A stretch of 64,000 bases of DNA from Legionella sp. (GTDB lineage: Bacteria > Pseudomonadota > Gammaproteobacteria > Legionellales > Legionellaceae): assembly GCA_017306715.1 (NCBI GenBank), contig JAFKHV010000018.1:1-64000 (forward strand), given 5' to 3'. Under the pieces are notes generated by a model. That model worked only from the letters and a program-made list of their open reading frames with translations. It did no database searches and had not been told where the DNA came from. Made by a program: the position numbers and the translations under genes. Below, piece after piece: positions 55,897-64,000 of this stretch; positions within the stretch are counted from its first letter, which is position 1, and the number at the start of each line of letters is the position of its first letter.

Positions 55897-56925
55897 ATGA
55901 CTGTATCGAAATTATTTAATGAACCCACCCCTCAATCAATTTACACGAAAATTTTAAATTTACTTAAGCAGCATGACCAGGGATTTCCCACAGAAAAGCA
56001 ATTCAAGGAAGCTACCGGAAAAAGCTGGAGTGATCTTGCTAAAGATTTAAAGATAGGTAGTGGTTTTAAGTATCTTAAAGATTCCGACAAAAGAGCTATG
56101 GTTTTTACAAAAGCAAATGAGCGCCTTAAAAATTATTCTCACCTCAACAACACCATAAACAATAAACTCGATAAAGGTGTTGTGTTTACTTCATCCCTAA
56201 TGGATTCTGTAGATGATCCTTTCGCTTCGGAAGTCGCCGCGAACGTAAACGAGTTAGATGATTTCGGTAACCATCTCTTAGGTCAACTTAAAAATTTCGC
56301 AGAAACGGAAACAATACTTAAGGTTCGACAGGAGATTATAACCTCTTATAAACAGGGATATGTTGCTCAATTTATTAAAAATTTGGGTGATTTAATTGCA
56401 AGCGAGCCATTAATGTTACTCAAAGCTTTGTTATTTGATCTAATCACTCAAACCTATGATAAACATCTTGATACTCATTTAAGTGGCGCGCATTCATCGG
56501 ATCAGTATGATACCGAAACGGTAACTCAGGCTTTGGTTCCGGTTGAAGAGGAACTGGGAAAATTAAAAGAATTTTCTAAACGCCTTCCACACGGACTATG
56601 CCAATCCGTTGCACAACTTATTAAAGAATTAAGCGCAGATATCGCTCACGTTAAAAAATATCCCCAAGCTTTTAGACCTTTTGAGACGCTTTTTATTGCA
56701 CGATTGCATACACTAGATCCTATTCTGCTTAAAGTTGTACCAACATGGAAAACGATTGTGATTAATTTTATTGCCGCTTTATTTGAAGCCGGTCTAGTCT
56801 TGGTCGGAAAGTTATTACCTAAGAACGTATGTTATGGCGAATGTCACTTTTTTAACTACAAAAATAAGACTCAGGAAAAATTACAAAATATTGAAAATGC
56901 CTTTCACAATCAATTAGCCTCTTAA
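55897..56925 (+). CDS. Unknown protein, 342 residues (candidate PmrA-controlled effector)
   Basis: No family recognised. N-terminal ~70 residues form a small helical domain (FPTEKQFKEATGKSWSDLAKDLKIGSGF). The middle is helical and acidic. A hydrophobic segment near residues 286-305 (IVINFIAALFEAGLVLVGKLL) is followed by a short Cys-containing loop (KNVCYGECHFFNYKNKTQ) and a final helix; it could be a membrane anchor. No signal peptide. Own PmrA-like promoter and own terminator make it a single-gene unit. Effector status is inferred from these signals and lineage-specific character. Confidence 0.78.
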   Translation: MTVSKLFNEPTPQSIYTKILNLLKQHDQGFPTEKQFKEATGKSWSDLAKDLKIGSGFKYLKDSDKRAMVFTKANERLKNYSHLNNTINNKLDKGVVFTSSLMDSVDDPFASEVAANVNELDDFGNHLLGQLKNFAETETILKVRQEIITSYKQGYVAQFIKNLGDLIASEPLMLLKALLFDLITQTYDKHLDTHLSGAHSSDQYDTETVTQALVPVEEELGKLKEFSKRLPHGLCQSVAQLIKELSADIAHVKKYPQAFRPFETLFIARLHTLDPILLKVVPTWKTIVINFIAALFEAGLVLVGKLLPKNVCYGECHFFNYKNKTQEKLQNIENAFHNQLAS

Positions 56926-56954
56926 AATGAGAAGGCTTTCGCCTTCTCATTTTT
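56926..56954 (+). terminator. Rho-independent terminator of the 342-residue gene
   Basis: AATGAGAAGGC, TTTC loop, GCCTTCTCATT, then TTT. Perfect 11-bp stem starting right after the stop codon. Confidence 0.9.
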
Positions 56955-57225
56955 CCGCACCGCAACCTGCAGCAATTTCCGATTCTAAAAGTCTTGATAG
57001 ATTGCTGCCTCCCACTTTGCTCTACAACCCATAGAATGATCGAGCAGATCAAATTCTTGAGTGATTCTTATTCTTGAGCAATATTTTAAAAAAAGATGCC
57101 AACAATCCTCAAGCTCTAACGTCCCATGCCGATAATATAAGCAGAAACACTTTTTTAATGCGCTGTCTGAGTAATTGGCACCCACCCTTTGGGCTGCTAG
57201 AGATCAAAAAGAATAAGGATTGGCC

Positions 57226-57537
57226 ATGGATAAAATTGCGCGATTTAATATTGGGGATTTAGTCATTCACAAAAACAGCCGTTATCGTGCGATTGTGGTC
57301 GATGTGGACCCACTTTTTCAGGCCTCAGGTCGTTATAATCCGCAAGCGATTAAGCGTGAATTTGCCACGCGCAATCCTTGGTATCGCTTGCTGGTGGATG
57401 ATAGCAATCAAGTGACTTATGTTGAAGAATGTATGCTGGTTCCAGATTGCAGCGCTTTACCCATCAACAACCCCCACTTAAATCGCTATCTTACCGAGCG
57501 TAAAGGGCATTATCAGACGCCTAAAGCCTTTCATTAG
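57226..57537 (+). CDS. hspQ: Heat-shock protein HspQ (YccV family)
   Basis: 103 residues from ATG 57226, with AAGGA 6 nt upstream; a TTG two codons earlier is in frame but overlaps that site. FNIGDLVIHKNSRYRAIVVDVDPLFQ, NPWYRLLVDD and TYVEECMLVPD are the family signatures. HspQ binds hemimethylated DNA and modulates Lon in enterobacteria. The 271 bp before it hold no other gene. Confidence 0.92.
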   Translation: MDKIARFNIGDLVIHKNSRYRAIVVDVDPLFQASGRYNPQAIKREFATRNPWYRLLVDDSNQVTYVEECMLVPDCSALPINNPHLNRYLTERKGHYQTPKAFH

Positions 57538-57541
57538 CCTT

Positions 57542-57577
57542 AAGTGAACGCAGGGCGGTAACTGCGTTCACTTTTAA
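57542..57577. terminator. Bidirectional terminator between hspQ and the ubiD-fre operon
   Basis: AAGTGAACGCAG (57542-57553), 8-nt loop, CTGCGTTCACTT (57562-57573), then TT. Perfect 12-bp stem between convergent genes, flanked by A/T runs on both sides. Confidence 0.85.
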
Positions 57578-57768
57578 GTATTATTTAATCCAATAATCAA
57601 TAATGCAATAAACGCAATGAGTAAAAGTGCCAACAGCCCCATAAATAAAAAACTTTTGCTTAAATTTTCGCGGCTAAACTGCCCCGGATTACCTTTTATG
57701 AATTTATAAAGAACAAAAATAACCAGACCTGCTCCGACTAATCCTAAAATTTCATATAAAGTTTGCAT
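57574..57768 (-). CDS. Small two-helix membrane protein, 64 residues
   Basis: Two hydrophobic segments (ILGLVGAGLVIFVLYKFI and FLFMGLLALLLIAFIALLIIGL) joined by a polar loop KGNPGQFSRENLSKS. It begins 8 nt after the fre stop and ends at the shared terminator, so it is the third gene of the ubiD-fre unit. Not assigned to a family. A role near respiratory or quinone enzymes is only suggested by context. Confidence 0.7.
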   Translation of the reverse strand: MQTLYEILGLVGAGLVIFVLYKFIKGNPGQFSRENLSKSFLFMGLLALLLIAFIALLIIGLNNT

Positions 57769-57776
57769 ACGTTCCC

Positions 57777-58475
57777 CTATTTTATTTCAAAGCTAAATGC
57801 ATCAGAAAATAAATGATCCGCCGTAACGCCCAAATTGAGTAATGTGTCGCGTACATGATATACCATATCAAAAGGCCCACTGAGAACAATTTCATAATTT
57901 ACCAAATCGTGACCATGACGTTCCATTAACTGAGATACCAGAGGTTGACTCTGCTCCTCATCGGCGAGCGCCGCATAATAATTGAAGTGAGTGACATGCT
58001 GATACCAATTTTGCACGAGATGATCCATGTACAAATCACCACGTGCACGTGCTCCCCAAAAAAATTCAAAAGTTCGTGGATCACCTGTAGCCAATAGATA
58101 TTCCATCATCGATTTAATGGGTGCAAACCCCGTGCCACCAGCAATAAACAACACCGGCCTCGCTGAATCGAGCTTATCGATGGAGCAATCTCCATAAGGA
58201 AGATCCAGCGATAAGACACCTTGTTCTCTAATGTGTTCAAACAGGCGCAAATGAAATGGGTTTTCCGAGCTATGACGGATATGCAATTCGTATTTATGCG
58301 AACCAAGAGGGGCATTTGCAATGGAATAACTACTCTCCTGACCATCAAGGATAATATTTAAATACTGACCAGCTTTATAATCGATATATTCTTCCGGCAC
58401 CAAGATAAGATGCATGATGCTATCGGTTAAGGGTATAATTTGTGCAACTGTTGCTTTAACGCGTCGTCCCTTCAT
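57777..58475 (-). CDS. fre: NAD(P)H-flavin reductase Fre
   Basis: 232 residues from ATG 58475, which overlaps the ubiD stop as ATGA; E. coli Fre has 233. FAD/flavin-binding barrel with SSYSIANAP (RxYS-like) and NAD-binding half starting [21 protein letters not shown], then [17 protein letters not shown]. It reduces free flavins, supplying FMNH2, which fits with UbiD needing prenylated FMN. The ubiD-fre pair is conserved in enterobacteria. Confidence 0.93.
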   Translation of the reverse strand: MKGRRVKATVAQIIPLTDSIMHLILVPEEYIDYKAGQYLNIILDGQESSYSIANAPLGSHKYELHIRHSSENPFHLRLFEHIREQGVLSLDLPYGDCSIDKLDSARPVLFIAGGTGFAPIKSMMEYLLATGDPRTFEFFWGARARGDLYMDHLVQNWYQHVTHFNYYAALADEEQSQPLVSQLMERHGHDLVNYEIVLSGPFDMVYHVRDTLLNLGVTADHLFSDAFSFEIK

Positions 58476-59941
58476 CCATCCAATCCTAACAATGACCAAT
58501 AACCATTCACTTTTTGTATAATCTCTTCATCCATCACAATGGGTTTCCCCCATTCGCGCTGGGTTTCTCCTGGCCATTTATTGGTCGCATCAAAGCCTAT
58601 TTTGGATCCGAGCCCTGAAACAGGTGAAGCAAAATCCAGATAATCAATTGGTGTATTCTCAATCATCACAGTATCACGCGCCGGATCCATTCTGGTGGTC
58701 ATCGCCCAGATCACATCGGGCCAATGTCGCGCATCGATATCATCATCACAAACAATCACAAATTTGGTATACATAAACTGACGCAAGAAAGACCATACGG
58801 CCATCATAATTCGTTTCGCATGCCCTGGATATTGCTTCTTCATCGTCACCACCGCGAGCCGATAGGAACAACCCTCGGGTGGCAAATAAAAATCAACAAT
58901 CTCTGGAAATTGTTTTTGTAAAATAGGGATAAAAACCTCATTTAAGGCCACTCCCAAAATAGCGGGCTCATCTGGCGGGCGTCCGGTGTAGGTACTATGG
59001 TAAATGGGATCGGGACGATGAGTAATACGCTCCACAGTAAAAATTGGAAAGGATTGTACCTCATTATAATAGCCGGTGTGATCACCATAAGGACCCTCAG
59101 GCGCTTCTTGTCCAGGCTCGAGAAAGCCCTCTAAAATAATTTCTGCGCTTGCCGGTACATGTAAGTCATGCCCTATACAACGCGTTAGGCGCGTACGTTG
59201 CCCTCGTAATAAACCAGCAAATGCATATTCCGATAAAGTATCGGGAACAGGGGTAACGGCCGCAAGAATAGTTGCCGGATCGGCCCCTAAAGTAACTGCT
59301 ATGGGAAAACGTTCTTTGGGATACTGCTGTTGCCATGCTTGATAATCCAGCGCACCCCCACGATGCGATAACCAGCGCATGATTAATTGGTTTTTATTGA
59401 GTACTTGTTGACGATAAATGCCCATATTTTCACGAGCTTGTCCTGGGCCTTTAGTGGTGACTAAACCCCAAGTGATTAATGGTGCGGCATCCCCGGGCCA
59501 ACAAGTTTGAATGGGTAGTTTAGTCAAATCAACCGCTTCACCTTCCCAAACGTATTGTTGGCATTCCGCATGGCTTACGTATTTGGGAGCCATGTTTAAG
59601 GCTTGCTTTAATAAAGGGAGTTTACTAAATGCATCTTTAAACCCTTTAGGAGGTTCTGGTTCTTTGAGAGCTGCTAACAACGTGCCAATTTCACGTAAAG
59701 CTAAAATGTTGTCTTCCCCCATACCTAAAGCCACACGCTCTACCGTACCAAATAAATTGGTTAATACAGGGATAGAATATCCGGGTACTTGCGTGAATAA
59801 AAGTGCGGGGCCCGCGCTCCGTAGTACTCGATCACTAACCGTGGTCATTTCTAGGTAAGGCGATACGGGATAATGGATTTTTTTTAGAAGCTGGCGCGAT
59901 TCAAGCTGAGAAATAAAGTCACGGAGATCAGAGTATTTCAT
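58472..59941 (-). CDS. ubiD: 3-octaprenyl-4-hydroxybenzoate decarboxylase UbiD
   Basis: 489 residues, normal length. [48 protein letters not shown] segment ([22 protein letters not shown]) with the catalytic Glu region, and [23 protein letters not shown] are diagnostic. It decarboxylates the polyprenyl-hydroxybenzoate in ubiquinone synthesis with prenyl-FMN, which UbiX (not in this window) makes. Confidence 0.98.
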   Translation of the reverse strand: MKYSDLRDFISQLESRQLLKKIHYPVSPYLEMTTVSDRVLRSAGPALLFTQVPGYSIPVLTNLFGTVERVALGMGEDNILALREIGTLLAALKEPEPPKGFKDAFSKLPLLKQALNMAPKYVSHAECQQYVWEGEAVDLTKLPIQTCWPGDAAPLITWGLVTTKGPGQARENMGIYRQQVLNKNQLIMRWLSHRGGALDYQAWQQQYPKERFPIAVTLGADPATILAAVTPVPDTLSEYAFAGLLRGQRTRLTRCIGHDLHVPASAEIILEGFLEPGQEAPEGPYGDHTGYYNEVQSFPIFTVERITHRPDPIYHSTYTGRPPDEPAILGVALNEVFIPILQKQFPEIVDFYLPPEGCSYRLAVVTMKKQYPGHAKRIMMAVWSFLRQFMYTKFVIVCDDDIDARHWPDVIWAMTTRMDPARDTVMIENTPIDYLDFASPVSGLGSKIGFDATNKWPGETQREWGKPIVMDEEIIQKVNGYWSLLGLDG

Positions 59942-59971
59942 GGAAAATCCCTCGTTATGCCCGGAGCGTTA

Positions 59972-60004
59972 GGAAAAAGCGGATGCTGACATTGCACCCG
60001 CTTT
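59972..60004 (-). terminator. Rho-independent terminator downstream of rho
   Basis: Minus strand AAAGCGGGTGC, loop of 7, GCATCCGCTTT continuing into a short T-run. One G-T wobble in an 11-bp stem, located 13 nt after the rho stop. Confidence 0.75.
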
Positions 60005-60016
60005 CTAGAAAACGAA

Positions 60017-61279
60017 TTACTCCTGACGCTTCATTGCATCAAAGAATTCAGCGTTTGTTTTATGGTTTTTCATGCGCTCAATTAAGAATTCAATCGCATC
60101 ACATTCATCCATAGATTGAAGAATTTTGCGTAAAATCCAGGTGCGATGTAAATCTTCCGGAGACAAGAGGAGATCCTCACGACGCGTACCGGAACGGTTG
60201 ATATTGATAGCTGGGAAGACACGACGCTCAGCGATATTGCGACTGAGGTGGATTTCCATATTACCCGTACCCTTAAATTCTTCGTAAATCACCTCGTCCA
60301 TCTTGGAACCTGTGTCTACAAGCGCTGTAGCAATTATTGTTAAACTGCCTCCTTCCTCAATATTTCGTGCCGCACCATACAAACGCTTTGGTCGTTGTAA
60401 GGCATTTGCATCCACACCCCCGGTTAAAACCTTGCCCGAAGAGGGAACAACGGTATTATAGGCGCGAGCTAAACGGGTAATTGAGTCGAGCAGAATAACT
60501 ACATCACGCTTATGTTCTACTAATCGTTTTGCTTTTTCAATGACCATTTCTGCAACTTGCACATGACGGTTGGCTGGCTCATCAAAGGTACTGGCTACGA
60601 CTTCGCCTTTTACGGAACGTTGCATTTCCGTTACTTCTTCGGGACGTTCATCGATTAAGAGAACAATTAAATAACATTCTGGATAATTTTTTTCGATAGA
60701 GCGGGCAATATTTTGCAACATCAGTGTCTTACCGGCCTTAGGAGGCGATACGATTAAACCCCGCTGTCCTCGTCCGAAAGGTGCACACAAGTCGACTACT
60801 CGGGCAGTCAGATCTTCAGTACTGCCATTACCTTGCTCCATAACCAGGCGTTCTGACGCAAAAAGCGGGGTCAGGTTTTCAAAAAGAATCTTGCGCTTAG
60901 CGCTGTCAGGCGAGTCGTAATTGATCTCGTCCACTTTTAAAAGAGCAAAATACCGCTCATTATCTTTGGGAGGGCGAATTTTTCCAGAAATGGTATCTCC
61001 TGAGCGTAATCCGAAGCGACGGATTTGACTGGGAGAAACGTATATATCATCGGGTCCTGCCAAGTAGGAACCATCTGCAGAGCGCAGAAATCCAAAGCCA
61101 TCAGTAAGTACTTCTAGGACACCATCGCCGTGGATATCTTCACCTTTAAGAGCATGAGCTTTCAGGATTGCAAAAATGATTTCCTGTTTACGCATACGGG
61201 AGGGATTTTCGACACCAATCTCTTGCGCGATATTAAAAAGATCGGCAATAGGCAATTGCTTAAGTTCGCTAAGATTCAT
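60017..61279 (-). CDS. rho: Transcription termination factor Rho
   Basis: 420 residues from ATG 61279 ([10 protein letters not shown], the usual start), preferred over an in-frame GTG three codons upstream. N-terminal RNA-binding domain ([40 protein letters not shown]), Walker A SPPKAGKT, Walker [17 protein letters not shown], and Q/R-loop segments near [19 protein letters not shown]. It is a hexameric RNA helicase. The 170-bp leader up to trxA may carry autoregulation, but no specific element was identified. Confidence 0.98.
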   Translation of the reverse strand: MNLSELKQLPIADLFNIAQEIGVENPSRMRKQEIIFAILKAHALKGEDIHGDGVLEVLTDGFGFLRSADGSYLAGPDDIYVSPSQIRRFGLRSGDTISGKIRPPKDNERYFALLKVDEINYDSPDSAKRKILFENLTPLFASERLVMEQGNGSTEDLTARVVDLCAPFGRGQRGLIVSPPKAGKTLMLQNIARSIEKNYPECYLIVLLIDERPEEVTEMQRSVKGEVVASTFDEPANRHVQVAEMVIEKAKRLVEHKRDVVILLDSITRLARAYNTVVPSSGKVLTGGVDANALQRPKRLYGAARNIEEGGSLTIIATALVDTGSKMDEVIYEEFKGTGNMEIHLSRNIAERRVFPAININRSGTRREDLLLSPEDLHRTWILRKILQSMDECDAIEFLIERMKNHKTNAEFFDAMKRQE

Positions 61280-61449
61280 ACTTCTCACTTGATTTGTTTG
61301 TTTAGAATAGAGTTATCCGGGAAAATTAATGGTTGTAGAGCGACAGTCAGGGATCCTGCTGCCTTGTATAAGCCTACCACATTCCAATTGACTTATACAG
61401 GCAAACAGTATCACAGCTTTATAGCAAGATTCAATATCTTTAAAAAAAA

Positions 61450-61776
61450 TTAAATATGACTTTCAACAAAAGCAATTAATTGTGATTTAGACAATAACCC
61501 CATTTTAACTGCTTCAACCTGACCATTCTTGAATAGAATCAATGTAGGAATACTCATCACGCCATATTTTGCCGGGGCTTGAGGATTCTCATCTATATTG
61601 ATCTTTGCGAATGTAATATCAGCACTGTGACTTGCAGCCACTTCTTCTAAGATTGGTGTTAGTGCGCGGCAAGGGCCACACCATTCTGCCCAGAAATCAA
61701 CAATTACCGGTTTCGTTGCATTTAGTACCTCTTGGTCGAAATTGGTATCGGTAACGACTTTAATATGTTCACTCAT
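61450..61776 (-). CDS. trxA: Thioredoxin
   Basis: 108 residues, typical size. Active site WCGPC (Cys33, Cys36), followed by MSIPTLILFKNGQ with the cis-Pro. General disulfide reductase in the cytoplasm. Located upstream of rho on the same strand, the trxA-rho order of E. coli. Confidence 0.98.
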   Translation of the reverse strand: MSEHIKVVTDTNFDQEVLNATKPVIVDFWAEWCGPCRALTPILEEVAASHSADITFAKINIDENPQAPAKYGVMSIPTLILFKNGQVEAVKMGLLSKSQLIAFVESHI

Positions 61777-61843
61777 GTTACACCTCGATTATTTTAATTC
61801 TAGTCTGCTTGGTCTGTGGTCCGGTCACTGAAGCCAAAACGTC

Positions 61844-61862
61844 AAAAGGCTAAAGCTTAGCC
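61844..61862 (-). terminator. Probable terminator of rsmE
   Basis: Minus strand GGCTAA, 3-nt loop, TTAGCC, then TTTT, placed right after the rsmE stop. Short 6-bp stem, so strength is uncertain. Confidence 0.55.
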
Positions 61863-61866
61863 GGTA

Positions 61867-62592
61867 TTATAGATCACCACCCAGAGCTTGCAACACACTT
61901 AATGCAGTAATTGTCGCAGTTTCTGTACGTAAAATTCTTGGACCTAGCGATACGGGCTGAAAATGCAGCGCTTGCGCTTGAAGCACTTCTTCTTCACTAA
62001 AACCACCCTCAGGTCCGATAAGTAGGGCGATTGATTCCTCTATTTTAAAGCTTTTCAAAGGCTGGGCTTGATAGGGATGTAATATCAGTTTAATGAAGGC
62101 CTTACACTGATTTAAATAGTGCTCTAACGATAACGGCTGGGCGATTAAAGGTACTACATTTCGTCCCGATTGTTCACAAGCCGCCACAGCAATTGCCTGC
62201 CACTGCTGTACTTTTTTTTGTATTCGCGCTGCATCGAGTTTTACCACGCAACGCTCGCTGATTAGGGGTGTTATTGTGTTGACACCCAGTTCCACCGCCT
62301 TTTGTATTACAAATTCCATCCGCTCACCTTTGGAAATTGCCTGGGCAAGATGGATATGCAGAGGAGATTCTCGATTTACTTGCGCGCTGGAATCTATTGT
62401 TACGAGGACCTTCTTTTTATTAATGGCAGTGATTGTACTGGTAAATTCCTGATTCGTTCCGTTAAAAAGACATAATTGTTCACCCACGTGCATGCGCAAA
62501 ACCACACCAACATGCTGCCCTGCCTCTTCAGATAAAGTTACAGACATTCCTTCTGTAAATTCACCGGACTGATAAATACGAATCTTTTTCAC
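61867..62592 (-). CDS. rsmE: 16S rRNA (uracil-1498-N3) methyltransferase RsmE
   Basis: 241 residues from GTG 62592, chosen because AAAGG lies 6 nt upstream and RsmE proteins start near KIRIYQ; an ATG eight codons earlier has no such site. SPOUT knot signatures LLIGPEGGFSEEEVLQA and LGPRILRTETATITALSVLQ are intact, with KGERMEFVIQKAVELGV before them. It methylates U1498 of 16S rRNA. Confidence 0.95.
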   Translation of the reverse strand: MKKIRIYQSGEFTEGMSVTLSEEAGQHVGVVLRMHVGEQLCLFNGTNQEFTSTITAINKKKVLVTIDSSAQVNRESPLHIHLAQAISKGERMEFVIQKAVELGVNTITPLISERCVVKLDAARIQKKVQQWQAIAVAACEQSGRNVVPLIAQPLSLEHYLNQCKAFIKLILHPYQAQPLKSFKIEESIALLIGPEGGFSEEEVLQAQALHFQPVSLGPRILRTETATITALSVLQALGGDL

Positions 62593-62790
62593 GCTGCACC
62601 TTTTAATACTGCTCATATATATTATGCGGGCAAATAATTTTTTTTCAAAGCCGCTCGTGTAAGAAAACTCAAAGCAGCTGCAAAGTGAGTCGTCAAATGC
62701 GCCATTACCTCAATCCGGATGAAGTGCAAAATCAGTATATATTGTCTAAAATTAAAAAAATAATCTTAATTTAGATAAGGTAACGCTATC

Positions 62791-63783
62791 GTGGTGCATG
62801 AGCCCTACAGAATTTTGTTACTTGAGCCCATCCAAAGTGTGGCGACAGACATTATCTCCTGGTTGCAAGAGCGCGCACAGATTGTTCACATTAGAAATCC
62901 ACATGAAGCCATGGAAAAGGCGGCGTTATCTCATTGGGATGTAGTCATTACGGATATTAATGCCCCCGATATTAATGATCTTGATATCACAGCAATTGTG
63001 AAACGTGCAAATCCAGATACCTCATTACTTATCGTTACCGAGCATAAAAAGGTCGATTTTATCATCAGTGCGATGCAAAATCATGCTGATGGTTTACTCT
63101 TTAAACCTTTGGAAGCCAAGGAATTTGTAAATAAGGTGTTTAAATTGGCTGAGGATAGTCGCGAAAAACGTGCCAAAGGTCGTAAAGTTGTATTAGCAAT
63201 TGGGGCTCACCCTGATGATGTTGAATTTGGCTGTGGGGGTGCTTTAGCGAAACATCGCGCCGATGGTGATTCTCTAAATATCCTGACACTCAGTAAAGGT
63301 GAAATCGGGGGTGATTCTCGTACACGCGCTTTAGAATCAGAACGTGCTGCAAAAATGCTTGCGGCGACACTCTTCTTGGGAGATTTTGTCGATACCGAGA
63401 TTACCCACACCTCTCAAACCATACAATATATTGAAAAAATTGTTCAAGAAATACATCCCACCCATATCTACACGCATTCCTTTCACGATAACCACCAGGA
63501 TCATCGCAATGCTTATCATGCGAGCATTACCGCGTGTCGCCAGGCTCCCAATGTCTACTGTTACCTTTCACCTTCCAGCACAGTAGACTTTAAACCGAAT
63601 GTATTTATCAATATCGATGGTTTTATCGAAATCAAACTATTAGTACTGGAAGCCTTCTCTAGTCAAAGCACAACCCGGCCCTATCTGGAGGCGGATATGA
63701 TTCGCGCTACCGCCCGTTATTGGGGGCGGTTTAGCAATTACCATTTAGTTGAACCTATGGAAGTGATTAAAGGCCATTCTTAA
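62791..63783 (+). CDS. Response-regulator receiver domain fused to a PIG-L (LmbE) deacetylase
   Basis: 330 residues, GTG start (a second GTG follows directly). Residues 5-122 are a receiver domain: phospho-acceptor Asp55 in DVVITDINAPD, conserved Lys105 in LLFKPLEAKEF, and only one acidic residue (Glu12) where most receivers have two. Residues ~130-325 are a PIG-L/LmbE zinc deacetylase: AIGAHPDDVEFGCGG (139-150) and HSFHDNHQDHRNAYHA. The family removes N-acetyl groups from sugars such as GlcNAc derivatives. The fusion suggests phosphorylation-controlled deacetylation of an envelope or secreted glycan. No histidine kinase is adjacent. Confidence 0.92.
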   Translation: MVHEPYRILLLEPIQSVATDIISWLQERAQIVHIRNPHEAMEKAALSHWDVVITDINAPDINDLDITAIVKRANPDTSLLIVTEHKKVDFIISAMQNHADGLLFKPLEAKEFVNKVFKLAEDSREKRAKGRKVVLAIGAHPDDVEFGCGGALAKHRADGDSLNILTLSKGEIGGDSRTRALESERAAKMLAATLFLGDFVDTEITHTSQTIQYIEKIVQEIHPTHIYTHSFHDNHQDHRNAYHASITACRQAPNVYCYLSPSSTVDFKPNVFINIDGFIEIKLLVLEAFSSQSTTRPYLEADMIRATARYWGRFSNYHLVEPMEVIKGHS

Positions 63784-63788
63784 CGTGA

Positions 63789-64000
63789 TTAATGTTTATT
63801 GATGATTACTCGCAGCGCCTGTAATTTTAATTGCACCGAGTCCAAATAAGTTAATCCCTGACTTAATTGCTCACGGAAAAATACAACTTCTTCTTCTCGT
63901 ATCGCCGGATTAACATTTTGTAAGGCTTCCAAGCGCTGAATTTCCCCGCTCATCTGTTCTTGTAATTGCTTTTTAGCGTGCTCCATTAGTGGCATTAGTT
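63789..64000 (-). CDS. rapA: C-terminal end of RNA polymerase-associated helicase RapA (HepA), runs off window
   Basis: The minus-strand frame is open to the window edge (stop at 63789). The ~70 visible residues read GEIQRLEALQNVNPAIREEEVVFF and end LQALRVIINKH, closely resembling the RapA C terminus (LxALQAVNPNIRxxE ... LDALRLIVVTH). RapA is a Swi2/Snf2 ATPase that recycles RNA polymerase. The motor domains lie to the right of the window. Confidence 0.85.
   Translation of the reverse strand, partial: LMPLMEHAKKQLQEQMSGEIQRLEALQNVNPAIREEEVVFFREQLSQGLTYLDSVQLKLQALRVIINKH

Noticed and set aside
57074..57262. 62-residue open frame before hspQ
   Set aside because: Overlaps the hspQ start out of frame, has no ribosome-binding site and no motif.

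Overview
The window reads as chromosome of a Legionella-type gammaproteobacterium, not recognisably L. pneumophila itself. The evidence is an AT-leaning base composition, the core order mnmG-rsmG-parA-parB, then a cox cluster, ubiE-ubiJ-ubiB-tatAB, apaH-rsmA and ubiD-fre / rho / trxA / rsmE / rapA, and, scattered between these, large lineage-specific proteins of the kind this genus uses as Dot/Icm (type IV) effectors. No rRNA, tRNA, insertion sequence or CRISPR array was seen. The species assignment is inference.

Layout. 1-2054: end of a VWA/TPR Bat protein with an 18-bp Gln/Lys-rich tandem repeat, then batD. 2055-3262: repeat-rich intergenic DNA around a GIY-YIG gene. 3263-7420: mnmG, rsmG, parA, parB. 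7421-7981: repeats and a PmrA-like box. 7982-16705: one 2907-residue protein carrying a complete SecA-type motor. 16853-18418: small unknown protein and an MFS transporter. 18465-24417 (minus): aa3-type cytochrome oxidase (coxC, ctaG, coxA, coxB) led by a tetra-heme cytochrome c. 24551-29046: LysE/ArgO exporter, DUF1841 protein and four unknown genes, one behind a second PmrA-like box. 29198-32616: ubiE-ubiJ-ubiB-tatA-tatB. 32789-36534 (minus): three unknown, effector-like genes beside the dispersed repeats. 36736-38585: msrBA fusion and mltB.

38709-54021 (minus) holds the most notable locus: a 2484-residue FAAL-ACP-KS-AT*-KR-ACP-C megasynthase in which the AT has lost its catalytic Ser and is about 100 residues short, preceded on the same strand by a four-gene MacB/TolC-type ABC exporter joined to apaH and a TraI_2-like gene that has lost its HD metal residues. 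The likely reading is activation of a fatty acid, one two-carbon extension with a trans-supplied extender, keto reduction, transfer of the acyl chain by the terminal C domain to an unknown acceptor, and export.

54139-63783: panD, tatC (apart from tatAB), a coiled-coil protein, a third gene with a PmrA-like box, hspQ, the ubiD-fre operon, rho, trxA, rsmE, and a receiver/PIG-L deacetylase fusion. The window ends inside rapA. Three lineage-specific genes (7982, 26944, 55897) share an identical promoter layout: a CTTAATATT-N2-CTTAATATT-like box, 7 nt, then a -10 hexamer. This marks them as the best PmrA-controlled effector candidates here.
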